Assembly (NCBI RefSeq): GCF_027922305.1
Contig: NZ_BSFK01000005.1
Location: forward strand, 186,001 to 250,000
Reading direction: 5' to 3'
Length of the DNA: 64,000 bases
Origin: Methylopila jiangsuensis
GTDB taxonomy: Bacteria; Pseudomonadota; Alphaproteobacteria; Rhizobiales; Methylopilaceae
Position 1 is the first letter of the stretch; the number at the start of each line of letters is the position of its first letter. The position numbers were made by a program, and so were the translations under genes. The notes below the pieces were generated by a model, which was not told the origin of the DNA, did not search any database, and was given only the letters and a program-made list of their open reading frames with translations. Shown here piece after piece: positions 1 through 8,409 of this stretch.

Positions 1-939
1 GCTCGGCCGCTTTTCTCCGCCCTTGGCGTAGTGCTCGACGACGTCGGCGAGGCTGCCGATCTGGCCGTCATGCATGTAGGGGCCCTGCATGCGCAGGTCG
101 CGCAGCGACGGCGTCTTGAAGGCGTTCTGCATGGCGACCACGCTCGGCGGCGCGAACTTGCCGCGTCCGCGGTCGTCGCTCGCCGTCAGGCCGATGTCGT
201 GGAAGCTGTCGTCGGTGAAGCGCCAGCCCGAATGGCAGGCGGCGCAGCCGGCCTTGCCGTTGAACAGCGCGAAGCCGCTCTTGGCGTCGGGCGCGATGGC
301 GGTCTCGTCGCCTGCGATCCAGCGGTCGAACGGCGCCTCGCCCGAGACCAGCGTGCGCTGGTAGGTGGCGAGCGCCGCGGTGACGTTGCGGGCGCTGATC
401 GGATCGTCGCCGCCGAACGCCCCCGCGAACAGCGGCCCATAGCCCGCGACCGCCTTCAGGCGCTCAACCACGAGATCCATGGTCATGTTCATCTCGTCGG
501 GCGCGGTGATCGGCATGCGCGCCTGCGCCTCCAGGCTGTCGGCGCGGCCGTCCCACTGGAAGGCGGCGCCCCAGGCGAGGTTGCGCACCGGCGGCGTGCG
601 CCGATGCAGCGTCGCCATGCCGAAGCCCACCGCCCTGGGCAGGCCGTCGGTCCAGCCGAGACTCGGGTTGTGGCAGGTCCCGCAGGAGACGCTGCCCGAG
701 CGCGACAGGCGCGGATCGAAGAACAGCGCCTTGCCGAGCGCCTCCTTCTCCGGGGAATGGGGATTGGCCTTCGGAAACGGCGTCGCGTCCGGGCGCCGGA
801 ACTTGGCCTTCAGCGCCGCGAGGTCGGCGGGCGCGGCCTGCCCGGCCGGCTCCGGCGCGGCGCCGACGCCCGTCGTGACCGCATAGGCTGCGGCGCAGAC
901 GAGGACGCTCCAGACGGCCAGAACGCGGTGTCCCAACAT
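1..939 (-). CDS. mauG: MauG, di-heme enzyme for TTQ maturation (3' end off the window)
   Basis: Periplasmic c-type di-heme protein of the bacterial cytochrome c peroxidase family. MauG oxidises the precursor of methylamine dehydrogenase to complete the tryptophan tryptophylquinone cofactor. The 313 visible codons begin with a hydrophobic signal peptide ([20 protein letters not shown]). They contain two heme-binding motifs, CGTCH near 668-684 and CAACH near 234-250, and a family motif PYMHDG followed by DVVEHY close to the edge. The frame runs off base 1, so the C-terminus is missing; family members are usually somewhat longer. It starts 42 bases after mauJ and is the last mau gene visible. 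From sequence alone it could be a generic peroxidase; its place in the mau operon decides the call. Confidence 0.9.
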   Translation of the reverse strand, partial: MLGHRVLAVWSVLVCAAAYAVTTGVGAAPEPAGQAAPADLAALKAKFRRPDATPFPKANPHSPEKEALGKALFFDPRLSRSGSVSCGTCHNPSLGWTDGLPRAVGFGMATLHRRTPPVRNLAWGAAFQWDGRADSLEAQARMPITAPDEMNMTMDLVVERLKAVAGYGPLFAGAFGGDDPISARNVTAALATYQRTLVSGEAPFDRWIAGDETAIAPDAKSGFALFNGKAGCAACHSGWRFTDDSFHDIGLTASDDRGRGKFAPPSVVAMQNAFKTPSLRDLRMQGPYMHDGQIGSLADVVEHYAKGGEKRPS

Positions 940-981
940 CAGATTCCCAACTCGCTTTCTGTGCGTCTCACGCGCGCGCCG

Positions 982-1866
982 TCAGGAGGCGAGCGCCAGG
1001 GCCTCGCCCTGCCGGCGGGCGATCTCGGCGAGCAGCACCTCGCGCGCGGCGAGATCGGCGAGGCTGGCGATCGGCGCGAGCCGGGCGCGGGCCTCCTCGT
1101 CGTCGACGTCGCTCGCGTCCGGCCGCTCCAGCGCGGAGGCGATCCGGTCGCCCATCTCCCGCGCCATGTCGACGAACTCGGCCAGCGGCCGGTCCCTCAG
1201 CCCGGCGCAGCAGGCGGCGGCGCCGGAATGCACCAGCATGTCGAAGGTGATCGCCCGGCCGTTCCGCGCCGCCATGGGCGGGAACGGCGCGCGGCCCTCG
1301 CGCCAGGGCCGCAGCACGGCGTTGGCGTTGAGCAGCCGCCAGGCGGAGTCCGAGGCGTTGCGGGCGCGCTGGTAGATGCGGATGAGCGGCTTCAGGTCGT
1401 CGGCCACGTGCTCCACGGCGTCGAGGTCGATGTCGAGCGCGCTTGGCCGGAACGGGGTGCAGCGCCACCGGGCGCCGTGGCGGGGGTCCGCCACGCGCCA
1501 GCCGGCGAGCGCCATGCCCCGGCCGAGCTCCAGCGCCCAGCGGGCGAGCCGCTCGTCCACGTCCCGCCGGCAGGCGGCGAGGGCGGCGAAGGGATCGCCG
1601 CCCTGCACCCGGTAGATGATCTCGTTCAGCTTGCCGGATTCGTCGCCGTAGAAGGCGATCTCCGCCTTCATGCCCTGCACGTCCCGGAAGTAGACCCGGT
1701 TCACCGCTTCGGCCCGGACGTCGATCTCCCAGGTCTGGGTGACGGGATTGCGCACGAAGAAGCCGACGACAATGTCGCGGGCCGTGCGGTCCGCCTTCGA
1801 CGCCGCGACGGACGGGGCGGGCGTCTCGGGCTTGAGCGCCCCCATCAGATCGTAGGGAATCCACAT
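982..1866 (-). CDS. mauJ: MauJ, methylamine utilisation protein of unknown function
   Basis: A 294-residue protein placed between amicyanin (mauC) and mauG, the position MauJ has in other methylotrophs. No signal peptide, membrane segment or known catalytic motif is visible, so it is probably cytoplasmic. It begins MWIPYDLMG and is rich in Arg, Ala and acidic residues, with a long helical C-terminal third. The biochemical role of MauJ is not established. It starts 30 bases after the mauC stop and would be co-transcribed. The family call rests mainly on gene order and length. Confidence 0.8.
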   Translation of the reverse strand: MWIPYDLMGALKPETPAPSVAASKADRTARDIVVGFFVRNPVTQTWEIDVRAEAVNRVYFRDVQGMKAEIAFYGDESGKLNEIIYRVQGGDPFAALAACRRDVDERLARWALELGRGMALAGWRVADPRHGARWRCTPFRPSALDIDLDAVEHVADDLKPLIRIYQRARNASDSAWRLLNANAVLRPWREGRAPFPPMAARNGRAITFDMLVHSGAAACCAGLRDRPLAEFVDMAREMGDRIASALERPDASDVDDEEARARLAPIASLADLAAREVLLAEIARRQGEALALAS

Positions 1867-1896
1867 GGCGAAGTCCTCCGGTCCGTCAGGCGCGCG

Positions 1897-2256
1897 TCAC
1901 TCGACGACGACCTTGCCGGTCATGAACGGATGCGGGGTGCAGATGTAGTTGTAGGTTCCGGCCGTGTTGAACTTGACCGTGAAGGTCTGGTTCGCGCGCA
2001 GCATCGGGCCTTCGAGGTCCTTCTCCAGACCGGCGCCCGGCTTGAAGTGGACGTTGTGCGGCAGCGCCTCGGTGTTGGTCCAGGTCACGGTCTCGCCGGC
2101 CTTGACCTTCACTTCGGGGGTCTGGAACTTCATCTTGGCGATCTTGACCTCGGCGCCGCCCGAGGGCGCCTCCGAGACGACTTCGATCGGGTCGGCGGCG
2201 AGCGCGGCGCCGACTGGGGCGACGGCGAGGGCGGCCGCGAGGATGAGGGAACGCAT
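1897..2256 (-). CDS. mauC: Amicyanin, blue copper electron acceptor of methylamine dehydrogenase
   Basis: Small periplasmic type I copper protein that takes electrons from methylamine dehydrogenase and passes them to c-type cytochromes. The 119-residue precursor has a signal peptide ending in ALA at about residue 20. The copper ligands can be read as His67 (PHNVH), Cys106, His109 and Met112 (CTPHPFM). This spacing matches His53/Cys92/His95/Met98 of mature Paracoccus amicyanin with a constant offset. The ATG at 2256 follows a GGAG ribosome site. The gene lies between mauA and mauJ. Confidence 0.95.
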   Translation of the reverse strand: MRSLILAAALAVAPVGAALAADPIEVVSEAPSGGAEVKIAKMKFQTPEVKVKAGETVTWTNTEALPHNVHFKPGAGLEKDLEGPMLRANQTFTVKFNTAGTYNYICTPHPFMTGKVVVE

Positions 2257-2330
2257 GGGTGTCACTCCGGGATGAGAGGGGGCGTCGCCGGGTGGCCCGC
2301 GGCGCGTGAGGCCGCGGGCCGGAAAGGCGA

Positions 2331-2891
2331 TCAGCTCGCCTTGCCGACAATCGGGGAGATCGTGCAGTGGTAGGTCATGGCGTCGTCTTCGGCGCCGAAG
2401 CACCAGATGATGTCGTTGCCGAACTCCGGCCGGTACACCGGCAGCTCGCCTTCGGTGTTCAGGCAGGCGCAGCGGCCCGACACGTTCTGGCCGCAGCAGT
2501 CGCGGTAGGAGATCAGGTAGGTCTGCTTGTCGGTGGGGTTGTAGCAGCTCGCGACCCAGGAGCTCGACGCGAGCTTGGTGCCGGGCGGGCAGCTGGTGAG
2601 CGAGCCGCCGGAGCAGTCGCAGATGTTGCCGTCGATGGAGCAGTGCCGCCAGTAGTCGCAGGCCTGGATGTCGTTGTCCTGCGGGACCCACTTGCCGCGC
2701 GGGTCGCCCGCGCTTTCGGCGGCGTTGGCGCGGCTGACGCGGCCGCGGCGGTCCACCGGGAGCAGCGGCACCAGGGCTGCGCCCGCCACCGCGGTTCCGA
2801 CGCGGCCGATGAAGCCGCGGCGGCTGGTGCGGCCCGCGACCTTGCGGGTGAGCGTTTCGAACAGGTCGTCGAACTGGGATTTTCCGAGCAT
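2331..2891 (-). CDS. mauA: Methylamine dehydrogenase small (beta) subunit carrying TTQ
   Basis: Catalytic small subunit of the periplasmic quinoprotein that oxidises methylamine to formaldehyde and ammonia. The 186-residue precursor has a long twin-arginine-type leader (SRRGFIG near residue 24, then a hydrophobic run and VDRRGRVSRANA). The mature part is cysteine-rich (12 Cys for six disulfides) and very close to the Paracoccus denitrificans sequence. The two tryptophans that form tryptophan tryptophylquinone are Trp112 (SSWVASC) and Trp163 (DIIWCFG), equivalent to Trp57 and Trp108 of the mature Paracoccus protein. The ATG at 2891 has a GGGGGA site upstream. A second in-frame ATG at 2903 is less likely. 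Confidence 0.97.
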   Translation of the reverse strand: MLGKSQFDDLFETLTRKVAGRTSRRGFIGRVGTAVAGAALVPLLPVDRRGRVSRANAAESAGDPRGKWVPQDNDIQACDYWRHCSIDGNICDCSGGSLTSCPPGTKLASSSWVASCYNPTDKQTYLISYRDCCGQNVSGRCACLNTEGELPVYRPEFGNDIIWCFGAEDDAMTYHCTISPIVGKAS

Positions 2892-2949
2892 TGTTTCCCC
2901 CATCTTCCGTTGGGTTTTGTTGGATGTGAGCCGTGGAAGGCCGGCCGGG

Positions 2950-3576
2950 TCAGGCCGCGTGGGCGCCGTGGGCGTGCTTCCGGGCGGTCATGAACTGCTG
3001 GATCGAGGCGAAGCCGCTCTTGTCGGCCTCGAGCAGGCTCTCGAGATGCTCGCGGGTGTTGGTGAGGCCCTTGGCGCGGATCACGCCGTCCGCGTCGAGC
3101 AGAACGCCGTAGGGGATCTTGCCCACCTGGAAGGCCATGCCGACCTCGGCCGAGACCACGTAGCGGATGTCGCCGAGGTCGTGCTTCTCTAGGAAGCGCT
3201 GGTGCTCGTCCGGCTGGCCGTCGCTGATCATGACCACCGCCACCTTCTCGGCCTTTGCGATCGACTTGATGATCGGGAACAGCTTGTCGCAGACCGGGCA
3301 GGTGGGCGCGGTGAACATCAGCAGGGTGGGGCGCTTGGTGGCGCTCGCGCCGCCGATGCGGACGCCGGCGCCCTTGTGGTCGGGCAGGTCGAAGGTCGGC
3401 GCCGCGTCGCCGATGTCCGGGCCGTGATCGGTGATCATGGCGCCCATGGGCGAGGAGCGTTCGTGCAGCAGGCCGATCTGGCGGAGAAGCCCGAGCATGA
3501 CGACGGCGACGCCGATGAAAGCCAGCCAGAGCAGGACGTTCGATGCGATAAGAAACTGCGTCGTCATCGCCTTCAT
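2950..3576 (-). CDS. mauD: MauD, membrane-anchored thioredoxin-like protein
   Basis: Needed in other methylotrophs for a stable small subunit, presumably for disulfide formation or isomerisation in the cysteine-rich MauA. The 208-residue protein has one N-terminal membrane segment (residues 8-32) and a periplasmic thioredoxin fold with the active site Cys93-Pro-Val-Cys96. The ATG at 3576 overlaps the mauE stop as ATGA, pointing to translational coupling. A second ATG three codons on (3567) is also possible. The C-terminus ends with a His-rich stretch (KHAHGAHAA). Confidence 0.93.
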   Translation of the reverse strand: MKAMTTQFLIASNVLLWLAFIGVAVVMLGLLRQIGLLHERSSPMGAMITDHGPDIGDAAPTFDLPDHKGAGVRIGGASATKRPTLLMFTAPTCPVCDKLFPIIKSIAKAEKVAVVMISDGQPDEHQRFLEKHDLGDIRYVVSAEVGMAFQVGKIPYGVLLDADGVIRAKGLTNTREHLESLLEADKSGFASIQQFMTARKHAHGAHAA

Positions 3577-4133
3577 CCTTTCGAGGTGAGGGAGGGGGCG
3601 CGGCGCGCGCCGGCGGAGAGGCCGCCGAGCAGCGAGGCGCTGAAGTAAAGGAGCATCGCGAGGCCGGCGGCGGCGACGCCGACGGCGAGTTCGACCGGCG
3701 CCGCCGGCCGGGCCAGCGGCAGCGCGGCGGCGAGGCCGCCCGCCGCGAGCGCGAGGACCGCGTTCCGCCCCACCAGCCGCCAGCTCAGCGGCTGCTTCAG
3801 GCCGTCGCGGAAGCAGCCGCAGTCGATCGCCGTGCGCCCGCGGACCACGTTCGCCCCGATGGCGAGGCCGAACACGATCAGCAGGCCGCTCGCGGTTCCG
3901 GCGGCGTAGGGAGCAACCGCCGGAACCGCGAGGCCTGCCGCCGTCGCGAGCTCCACGAAGGGCAGCGCGGCGGCGACGGGACGGGCGAGCCGCTCGGGCA
4001 GGATCCGGAAATTGCGGACCACCCCGAAGAACTCTTCCGTGCGGCGCAGCTTGGAGAGCGCCGCGCCGGCGAAGAGCAGGATCAGGAACGACCGGAGAAA
4101 GGTCGTGACGAGCGGCTCGGCGATCAGGGACAT
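3573..4133 (-). CDS. mauE: MauE, integral membrane protein for MADH maturation
   Basis: Polytopic inner-membrane protein of 186 residues with about five hydrophobic segments and a Cys-Gly-Cys pair (IDCGCFRDG) that could act in redox relay with MauD. In known methylotrophs MauE and MauD are both required to process or export MauA. The ATG at 4133 lies five bases after the mauB stop; longer upstream reading has no better start. The stop overlaps the mauD ATG. Confidence 0.9.
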   Translation of the reverse strand: MSLIAEPLVTTFLRSFLILLFAGAALSKLRRTEEFFGVVRNFRILPERLARPVAAALPFVELATAAGLAVPAVAPYAAGTASGLLIVFGLAIGANVVRGRTAIDCGCFRDGLKQPLSWRLVGRNAVLALAAGGLAAALPLARPAAPVELAVGVAAAGLAMLLYFSASLLGGLSAGARRAPSLTSKG

Positions 4134-4138
4134 GGCGA

Positions 4139-5371
4139 TCACATGTCCGCGGTGGTGATCACCTGCGGGCCGTGGCCGAGCTGGTTGACCGCGGCGGTCT
4201 CCTTGCCGGTCTCCGGATCGTAGATGAACAGCGTCTTTTCGCCGGTCGAGAGCGCGTAGAGCTGCGGCTTGGCGTCCTGGCTCACGCCGACGGAGTCGAT
4301 GTCGCGGCCGAACTCGATCTTCTTGACCCGCTTGCCGGTCTTGGCGTCGATCACGAACACGAAGCGGCTCGGGGCCTTGTGCTTCCACTGGGCGCGCTGG
4401 TCGCCGAGCAGGAAGATGCGGTCGCTGCCGCGGTGATAGGCCACCTGCTGCCAGCCTCCGGGCGCCCAGCCGGCCTTCTTCTCCTCATCGGTGAAGGCCT
4501 CGATGGCGGGCAGGAACTTGGCCTCGCCCGAGGACAGGTCCGCCTGGAAGATCTTGCCGGTGTAGGTCGGCCACACCAGACGGCCGTTCTTGGGCGAATA
4601 GGCCGGATGGTTGATGAGGTACTCGTTCTCCTTGCGGAACACCTCGGTCTTGGCGGTCTCGTCCTTGCCGTCCGCGCCCATGGCGACCTTCAGCAGGCTG
4701 CCGTCGCGGCAGTGCATGAAGAAGGTCTGATCGGTGACCGGGAACACGTGGTAGCAGTCCGGCACGGAGATGGTGCGGCTGAACTTCTTGGACGCGAGGT
4801 CCACCACGCCCACCGCCGGCGACGGGGAGAACTGATAGAACAGCAGCGTCTTGTTGTTGGGGGTGAGCGCCGTCATCCACGGATAGGTGCCCACGAGGAA
4901 GCGCGGCGCGTTCGGCAGCTCGATGTCGGCGGTGGGCTTGTAGGTCTTCGGGTCGAAGATCTCGATGTAGTCGGTGCGCTTGCCCCGCGAGATGCGCTCG
5001 AAGGTGGTGCTGACCTGGCCGAAGAACGAGCCGTCGCTCGCCACCACCGGATTGGGCAGGAAGCCGCTGTCGGTCATGCCGACCACGCGCGCCGTGTCGC
5101 CGTCGATGACGTACTGCTGGGTCAGCGACGCGAAATGCGCGGGGTCGTTCACATAGACGCGGCGGGGATTGATCGCCGGCGCCTCCAGGACGACCGGGTC
5201 GTCCTCCTTGCCGGCGGCGAGATGGGCGGCGGCGGCCTTGGCGCCGGCCTGGCCGTGGGTTTCGGCGGCGGCCGCGGGGCCTGCGGCGAGCAGGGCGGCG
5301 AAGGCGGCGGAGCCGAGCAGGGCGGCGCTCATGCGGAGCATCGGCCGCGCAGGCGTATGGGCGTGCGTCAT
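4139..5371 (-). CDS. mauB: Methylamine dehydrogenase large (alpha) subunit
   Basis: Periplasmic seven-bladed beta-propeller subunit that pairs with MauA. It has a signal peptide (hydrophobic core around residues 13-35, ending GPAAAAE) and the repeated propeller strands expected (for example [20 protein letters not shown] and [21 protein letters not shown]). AAGGAGG precedes two adjacent ATG codons at 5374 and 5371; the second has the better 5-base spacing and is used here. Length (about 410 residues) is normal for MauB. The mauE ATG follows five bases after the stop. Confidence 0.95.
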   Translation of the reverse strand: MTHAHTPARPMLRMSAALLGSAAFAALLAAGPAAAAETHGQAGAKAAAAHLAAGKEDDPVVLEAPAINPRRVYVNDPAHFASLTQQYVIDGDTARVVGMTDSGFLPNPVVASDGSFFGQVSTTFERISRGKRTDYIEIFDPKTYKPTADIELPNAPRFLVGTYPWMTALTPNNKTLLFYQFSPSPAVGVVDLASKKFSRTISVPDCYHVFPVTDQTFFMHCRDGSLLKVAMGADGKDETAKTEVFRKENEYLINHPAYSPKNGRLVWPTYTGKIFQADLSSGEAKFLPAIEAFTDEEKKAGWAPGGWQQVAYHRGSDRIFLLGDQRAQWKHKAPSRFVFVIDAKTGKRVKKIEFGRDIDSVGVSQDAKPQLYALSTGEKTLFIYDPETGKETAAVNQLGHGPQVITTADM

Positions 5372-5445
5372 CATTTCCTCCTTGAGGCGAGGCGAACCGG
5401 GAACGGAAAAGGAAAGAGGCGGGGAGTTGCGCCCGCCGGGCCGGG

Positions 5446-6300
5446 TTACAGCGCGGCGAGGGTCAGGAGCGCGGCGCCGCCGGCGACCAGCAGGGCGCCG
5501 TCGACCATGGCGGCGCTTTCCTGGCGACGGGCGAGCCAGTTCTGGACCGCGATGTCGCTCACCGGCAGGTAGTTCACCGCCATGGGCAGGAAGCGGCCGG
5601 CGTTGAACACGGCGAACAGGGCGATCGCCAGCGTCGCCTCGCCGCTCAGAGCGGCCGCGGCGGTGACGAGGTAGAGGATCGGCGTCTGGACATAGGTGAG
5701 GTAGTTGAGGCCGAGCGACAGGCCGTAGAGCCCGCCGATGAACCACATGGGAAAGCGCTGGCGCGCGTCATGGGGCACCTGCGCCCGGCGCTGGGGGTAG
5801 GGCACGCGCAGGAAGCCGAGCTGGTGCGCGCCGTAGATCAGCCCGGCGACGCCGAGGCCGACCAGCGCCCAGACGGTCGCGCCAGAGAAGCCGATCAGCG
5901 AGCCCGCGAAGCCCAGAGCTCCGCCGAGGATGGCGGCGCCCAGCGCGTAGCCGAGGCCGTGCAGCGCGAAGGCGGGCGTGAAGCCGGCGAGCGACCGGGC
6001 GGAGTAGCGGCCATGGGGGCGCAGCAGGCACAGGCTGGAGTAGCCGCAGGGCGACCATGTGGACAGCAGACCGCCCGCGAACGCCATGCCGACCAGCACG
6101 GCCGAGGCCATGGCCGGGACGGACACGGACGGGGCGGCGACCAGCGGCGCCGCGACGCCGAGCGCGCCGGCGGCCGCGAGCACGGCGGCGCGCACCGTCC
6201 GGGACTGCTCCTTCGGAAAGATCACGCAGTCGGCGACGCTCTCGCCGGTCATGGGGGCGAGCGAAATCGTTTCGCCGTCGGTCGGCGCCATCGCAGCCAT
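5446..6300 (-). CDS. mauF: MauF, membrane protein of the mau operon
   Basis: First gene of the operon. A 284-residue protein with about six or seven membrane segments and the conserved stretch [16 protein letters not shown], with paired cysteines as in the CcdA/DsbD group of thiol-electron carriers. Genetic work in other methylotrophs shows MauF is needed for active methylamine dehydrogenase; its exact reaction is not settled. The ATG at 6300 has GGAGG eight bases upstream (6309-6313). A TTG at 6315 would put that ribosome site inside the gene and is rejected. Confidence 0.9.
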   Translation of the reverse strand: MAAMAPTDGETISLAPMTGESVADCVIFPKEQSRTVRAAVLAAAGALGVAAPLVAAPSVSVPAMASAVLVGMAFAGGLLSTWSPCGYSSLCLLRPHGRYSARSLAGFTPAFALHGLGYALGAAILGGALGFAGSLIGFSGATVWALVGLGVAGLIYGAHQLGFLRVPYPQRRAQVPHDARQRFPMWFIGGLYGLSLGLNYLTYVQTPILYLVTAAAALSGEATLAIALFAVFNAGRFLPMAVNYLPVSDIAVQNWLARRQESAAMVDGALLVAGGAALLTLAAL

Positions 6301-6366
6301 GGGTCGTTCCTCCAACAGATCGCGTTCTTGGACGCGGGCGTCGCCTTGTCGGCGCGCGTTGATGTT

Positions 6367-6395
6367 TCCATAGGAGAAACAAAAATTCTGGTCAA
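6367..6395 (-). promoter_or_regulatory. Predicted sigma70-type promoter of the mau operon
   Basis: On the minus strand TTGACC (6390-6395) and TATGGA (6367-6372) are separated by exactly 17 bases, in the AT-richest stretch upstream of mauF. Transcription would start near 6360 and give a leader of about 60 bases. Read from sequence only. Confidence 0.55.
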
Positions 6396-6413
6396 TCGAA
6401 TTTGAGCCCGATC

Positions 6414-6433
6414 AATGCGCACATGAACGCATT
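6414..6433. promoter_or_regulatory. Dyad upstream of the mau promoter, possible activator site
   Basis: AATGCG and CGCATT form a perfect inverted repeat separated by eight bases. Its centre lies about 64 bases upstream of the predicted mau start, the usual place for the recognition site of a LysR-type activator. Methylamine operons of other bacteria are controlled by the LysR protein MauR, which is not in this window. The binding role is inferred. Confidence 0.5.
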
Positions 6434-6448
6434 TTGATCAGAGTAAAT

Positions 6449-6463
6449 GCACATCTGATGCGC
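6449..6463. promoter_or_regulatory. Second imperfect dyad upstream of mauF
   Basis: GCACATC-T-GATGCGC is a 15-base palindrome with one mismatched pair. It lies 15 bases upstream of the 6414-6433 dyad and shares the half-site words GCRCAT/ATGCG with it, which suggests a repeated binding site. It may instead serve the convergent end of the purine genes, but no gene starts there. Confidence 0.4.
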
Positions 6464-6547
6464 TGAATGCTCATTCCTGCGCCTGTCACGGGTGCATCAC
6501 ATAACCGTGAGCCGGCGGATCGCCGTCCATTGCGCCCGCAGAGTTTT

Positions 6548-7429
6548 TCAACTTCCGCGATAGGTGGCGTAGGCGAAGGGGGAGACGGTGAGCGGGACGT
6601 GATAGGTGCCTTCGGGCTCCGACACGCCGAAACGCACCGGAATCACGTCCAGAAAGGCGGGGTCGCCCCCGCCGTCGCCCGAGGCGCGGAAATGCGCGCC
6701 CACATGGAACAGCAGCTCATAGGTGGCGATCGGGACCGGACGTCCCGCGATCAGCCCGCCCTCCACGCGCCCATCGGCGTTGGTGACGGCGTCCGCTATA
6801 AGCCGCGGCGCGCCGGCGCCGAGCTCCATCAGTTCGATCCGCACCCCCGCCGCAGGGCGCCCGGCCGCCGTGTCGAGCACATGGGTCGACAGCCGCCCAT
6901 GGCGGGCGAGGGGCCCAGGACCCGTCATCCGCTCGGCGAGCCTCAGCGCCGCGATGCGGTTGACCTCGGCGATCCCTGTCGCAAGCTCCTCCGCCGGGGC
7001 GCCGTCCAGCCGGCGCTCGAACTGGCGCAGGATCGACGCCTTGCCGTGGCGGCGGATGCACAGCACGAAGGGAAAGCCGAACCGGGACTGATAGGCCGCG
7101 TTCAGGGCGGCGTAGCGGTCGAACTCCTGCGCCTCGAGGTCGTCGAGCCCCGCGCCGGCGTGCTCGGACGCCGAGGCCTCCGCGACCGGGACGGAGCCGC
7201 CCTTGCGCCGCCCGAGCGGGGGGTGGTTGATCAGCAGCCGCCGCCGGGTCTCCTCATGGGCGCCCAGCACCGCCGCCTCCAGCGCCGCGAACAGCGCGGC
7301 CACGGTGGCGAAGGGCCGCCGCGCGGCCGCCTCCCACGCCACCCAGGGCGCGTGCTCGTAGACGCCGTCGAGCGCCGCCACGACGCCTTCGGCGTCGAGC
7401 GCGTTGAGATCGTCCAGCGACACGGTCAT
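6548..7429 (-). CDS. Fused OHCU decarboxylase / 5-hydroxyisourate hydrolase
   Basis: Two-domain enzyme that turns the uricase product 5-hydroxyisourate into allantoin. Residues 1 to about 165 are an OHCU decarboxylase domain with the active-site NHPPLG motif and EHAGAGLDDL. Residues about 175-293 are a transthyretin-like hydroxyisourate hydrolase starting LSTHVLDTAAGRPA and ending in the diagnostic YRGS. The order matches plant allantoin synthase. GGAGG lies eight bases before the ATG at 7429; an earlier in-frame ATG at 7459 has no ribosome site. It lies 37 bases downstream of the uricase gene on the same strand, so the two products would be made together. Confidence 0.92.
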   Translation of the reverse strand: MTVSLDDLNALDAEGVVAALDGVYEHAPWVAWEAAARRPFATVAALFAALEAAVLGAHEETRRRLLINHPPLGRRKGGSVPVAEASASEHAGAGLDDLEAQEFDRYAALNAAYQSRFGFPFVLCIRRHGKASILRQFERRLDGAPAEELATGIAEVNRIAALRLAERMTGPGPLARHGRLSTHVLDTAAGRPAAGVRIELMELGAGAPRLIADAVTNADGRVEGGLIAGRPVPIATYELLFHVGAHFRASGDGGGDPAFLDVIPVRFGVSEPEGTYHVPLTVSPFAYATYRGS

Positions 7430-7466
7430 GACGGCGGCCTCCGGTTCATCAAGCCTCATGCGCGGC

Positions 7467-8309
7467 TCAGGCCTCCCGGCCCACGACGCATTCGATCTGG
7501 CCGTGGGGCTCGTCGGTGGGCAGGAACGCCACGTCGCCATGGGCGAGCCCGAAGCGGGAGAGATCGAGCGGGATGTAATGTTTGTTGGGGCAGGCGAGGC
7601 GCAGCCGGTCGATCCCGGGGGCGGCGGCGAGGGCGGCCTCGCCCATGCGGTAAAGGCTGTCCTGCACGCTGACGCTGTAGGTGGTGGCGAAGACGCGCAG
7701 CAGCGCCTCGAGAATCGCGGCGTTCGTCGCCTCCGGCCGTTCGGGCGTCGCCGTCCAGCGCCAGCGGGCGTCGAGGCGGGTGGCGAGCAGCCGGTCGGTC
7801 GTCGGCGCCAGCGTGGTGTAGGCGTCGCGGAAGAAGTCCGCCCAGCCGGACTGGGTGGTCTTCAGGATCGCCACGCCCTCCACGCCGGACCACAGCGTCG
7901 CGCCCTCCCGCGTGGCCTTGAGGCTCGCCACGCCGTGGCCGTTCCCGTCCTGCGTGAAGGCGTGGCCGTGCTCGGCGCCGTCGAAGGCCATGCGGACCCA
8001 TCGGGTTTCCCGCGCCTCGAAGGCCACCGTTTCGGCTTGCGGGTAGGCGGCGAGGAACCGGTCGGCCAGCGCGGTGAGGAAGGCTTCCGTCCCGGCCTCC
8101 GGCCGCTCCCGCGCCATCACGTGGATCAGGTTCTTCATGGTGTCGGTGGCGACGCTGGTCCGGTTGTCGGCGGCCACATAGGCGGCGGCGAAATCGCCCT
8201 CCAGCGCCACGTCGATCTCCAGCTCCCGCGGCTCGTGCCGGTCGCCGTCGCGGGTCAGGCGCAGCACGCGCACCCGCGCCTTGCCGTAGCGGTTGCTGAT
8301 CAGGACCAT
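7467..8309 (-). CDS. Urate oxidase (uricase)
   Basis: Cofactor-free oxidase that converts urate to 5-hydroxyisourate and hydrogen peroxide. The 280-residue length is typical. Conserved catalytic pieces are visible: the Lys of YGKARVRV, the Thr/Asp segment TSVATDTMKN, the Phe/Arg segment GWADFFRDAYTTL, the Gln of SVSVQDSLY, and the His of CPNKHYIPLDL. It is the first gene of a minus-strand pair with the OHCU/HIU fusion and diverges from the xanthine dehydrogenase genes. Peroxide release fits the nearby katA/oxyR only in a general sense. Confidence 0.95.
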   Translation of the reverse strand: MVLISNRYGKARVRVLRLTRDGDRHEPRELEIDVALEGDFAAAYVAADNRTSVATDTMKNLIHVMARERPEAGTEAFLTALADRFLAAYPQAETVAFEARETRWVRMAFDGAEHGHAFTQDGNGHGVASLKATREGATLWSGVEGVAILKTTQSGWADFFRDAYTTLAPTTDRLLATRLDARWRWTATPERPEATNAAILEALLRVFATTYSVSVQDSLYRMGEAALAAAPGIDRLRLACPNKHYIPLDLSRFGLAHGDVAFLPTDEPHGQIECVVGREA

Positions 8310-8343
8310 GGGGCGCTCTCCGCGACGCCGCCCACGAAACGGG

Positions 8344-8371
8344 CGCGCCCGATCTTTGCACATCGGGCGCG
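8344..8371. promoter_or_regulatory. 10-bp perfect dyad between the divergent uricase and xanthine dehydrogenase genes
   Basis: CGCGCCCGAT and ATCGGGCGCG are exact inverted repeats around an 8-base AT-rich spacer (CTTTGCAC). It lies in the 100-base divergent promoter region, 35 bases from the uricase start and 38 from the xdh start. It could be an operator for a purine-responsive repressor acting on both sides. There is no T-run on either side, so a terminator is unlikely. Confidence 0.45.
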
Positions 8372-8409
8372 AGCCGCCATAGTCGGCGGGTCTGACGCGG
8401 GAATGCCTC

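Noticed and set aside
1-939. Call as a general bacterial cytochrome c peroxidase
   Set aside because: The protein family fits, but its position after mauJ at the end of a complete mau order makes MauG the better call.
31-2373. Long open frame on the plus strand across mauG-mauC
   Set aside because: It is antisense to five well-supported mau genes and has the Arg/Gly/Ala-rich make-up of a GC-rich shadow frame.
6301-6315. TTG start that would lengthen MauF by five residues
   Set aside because: It would place the strong GGAGG ribosome site inside the coding sequence; the ATG at 6300 is correctly spaced from that site.
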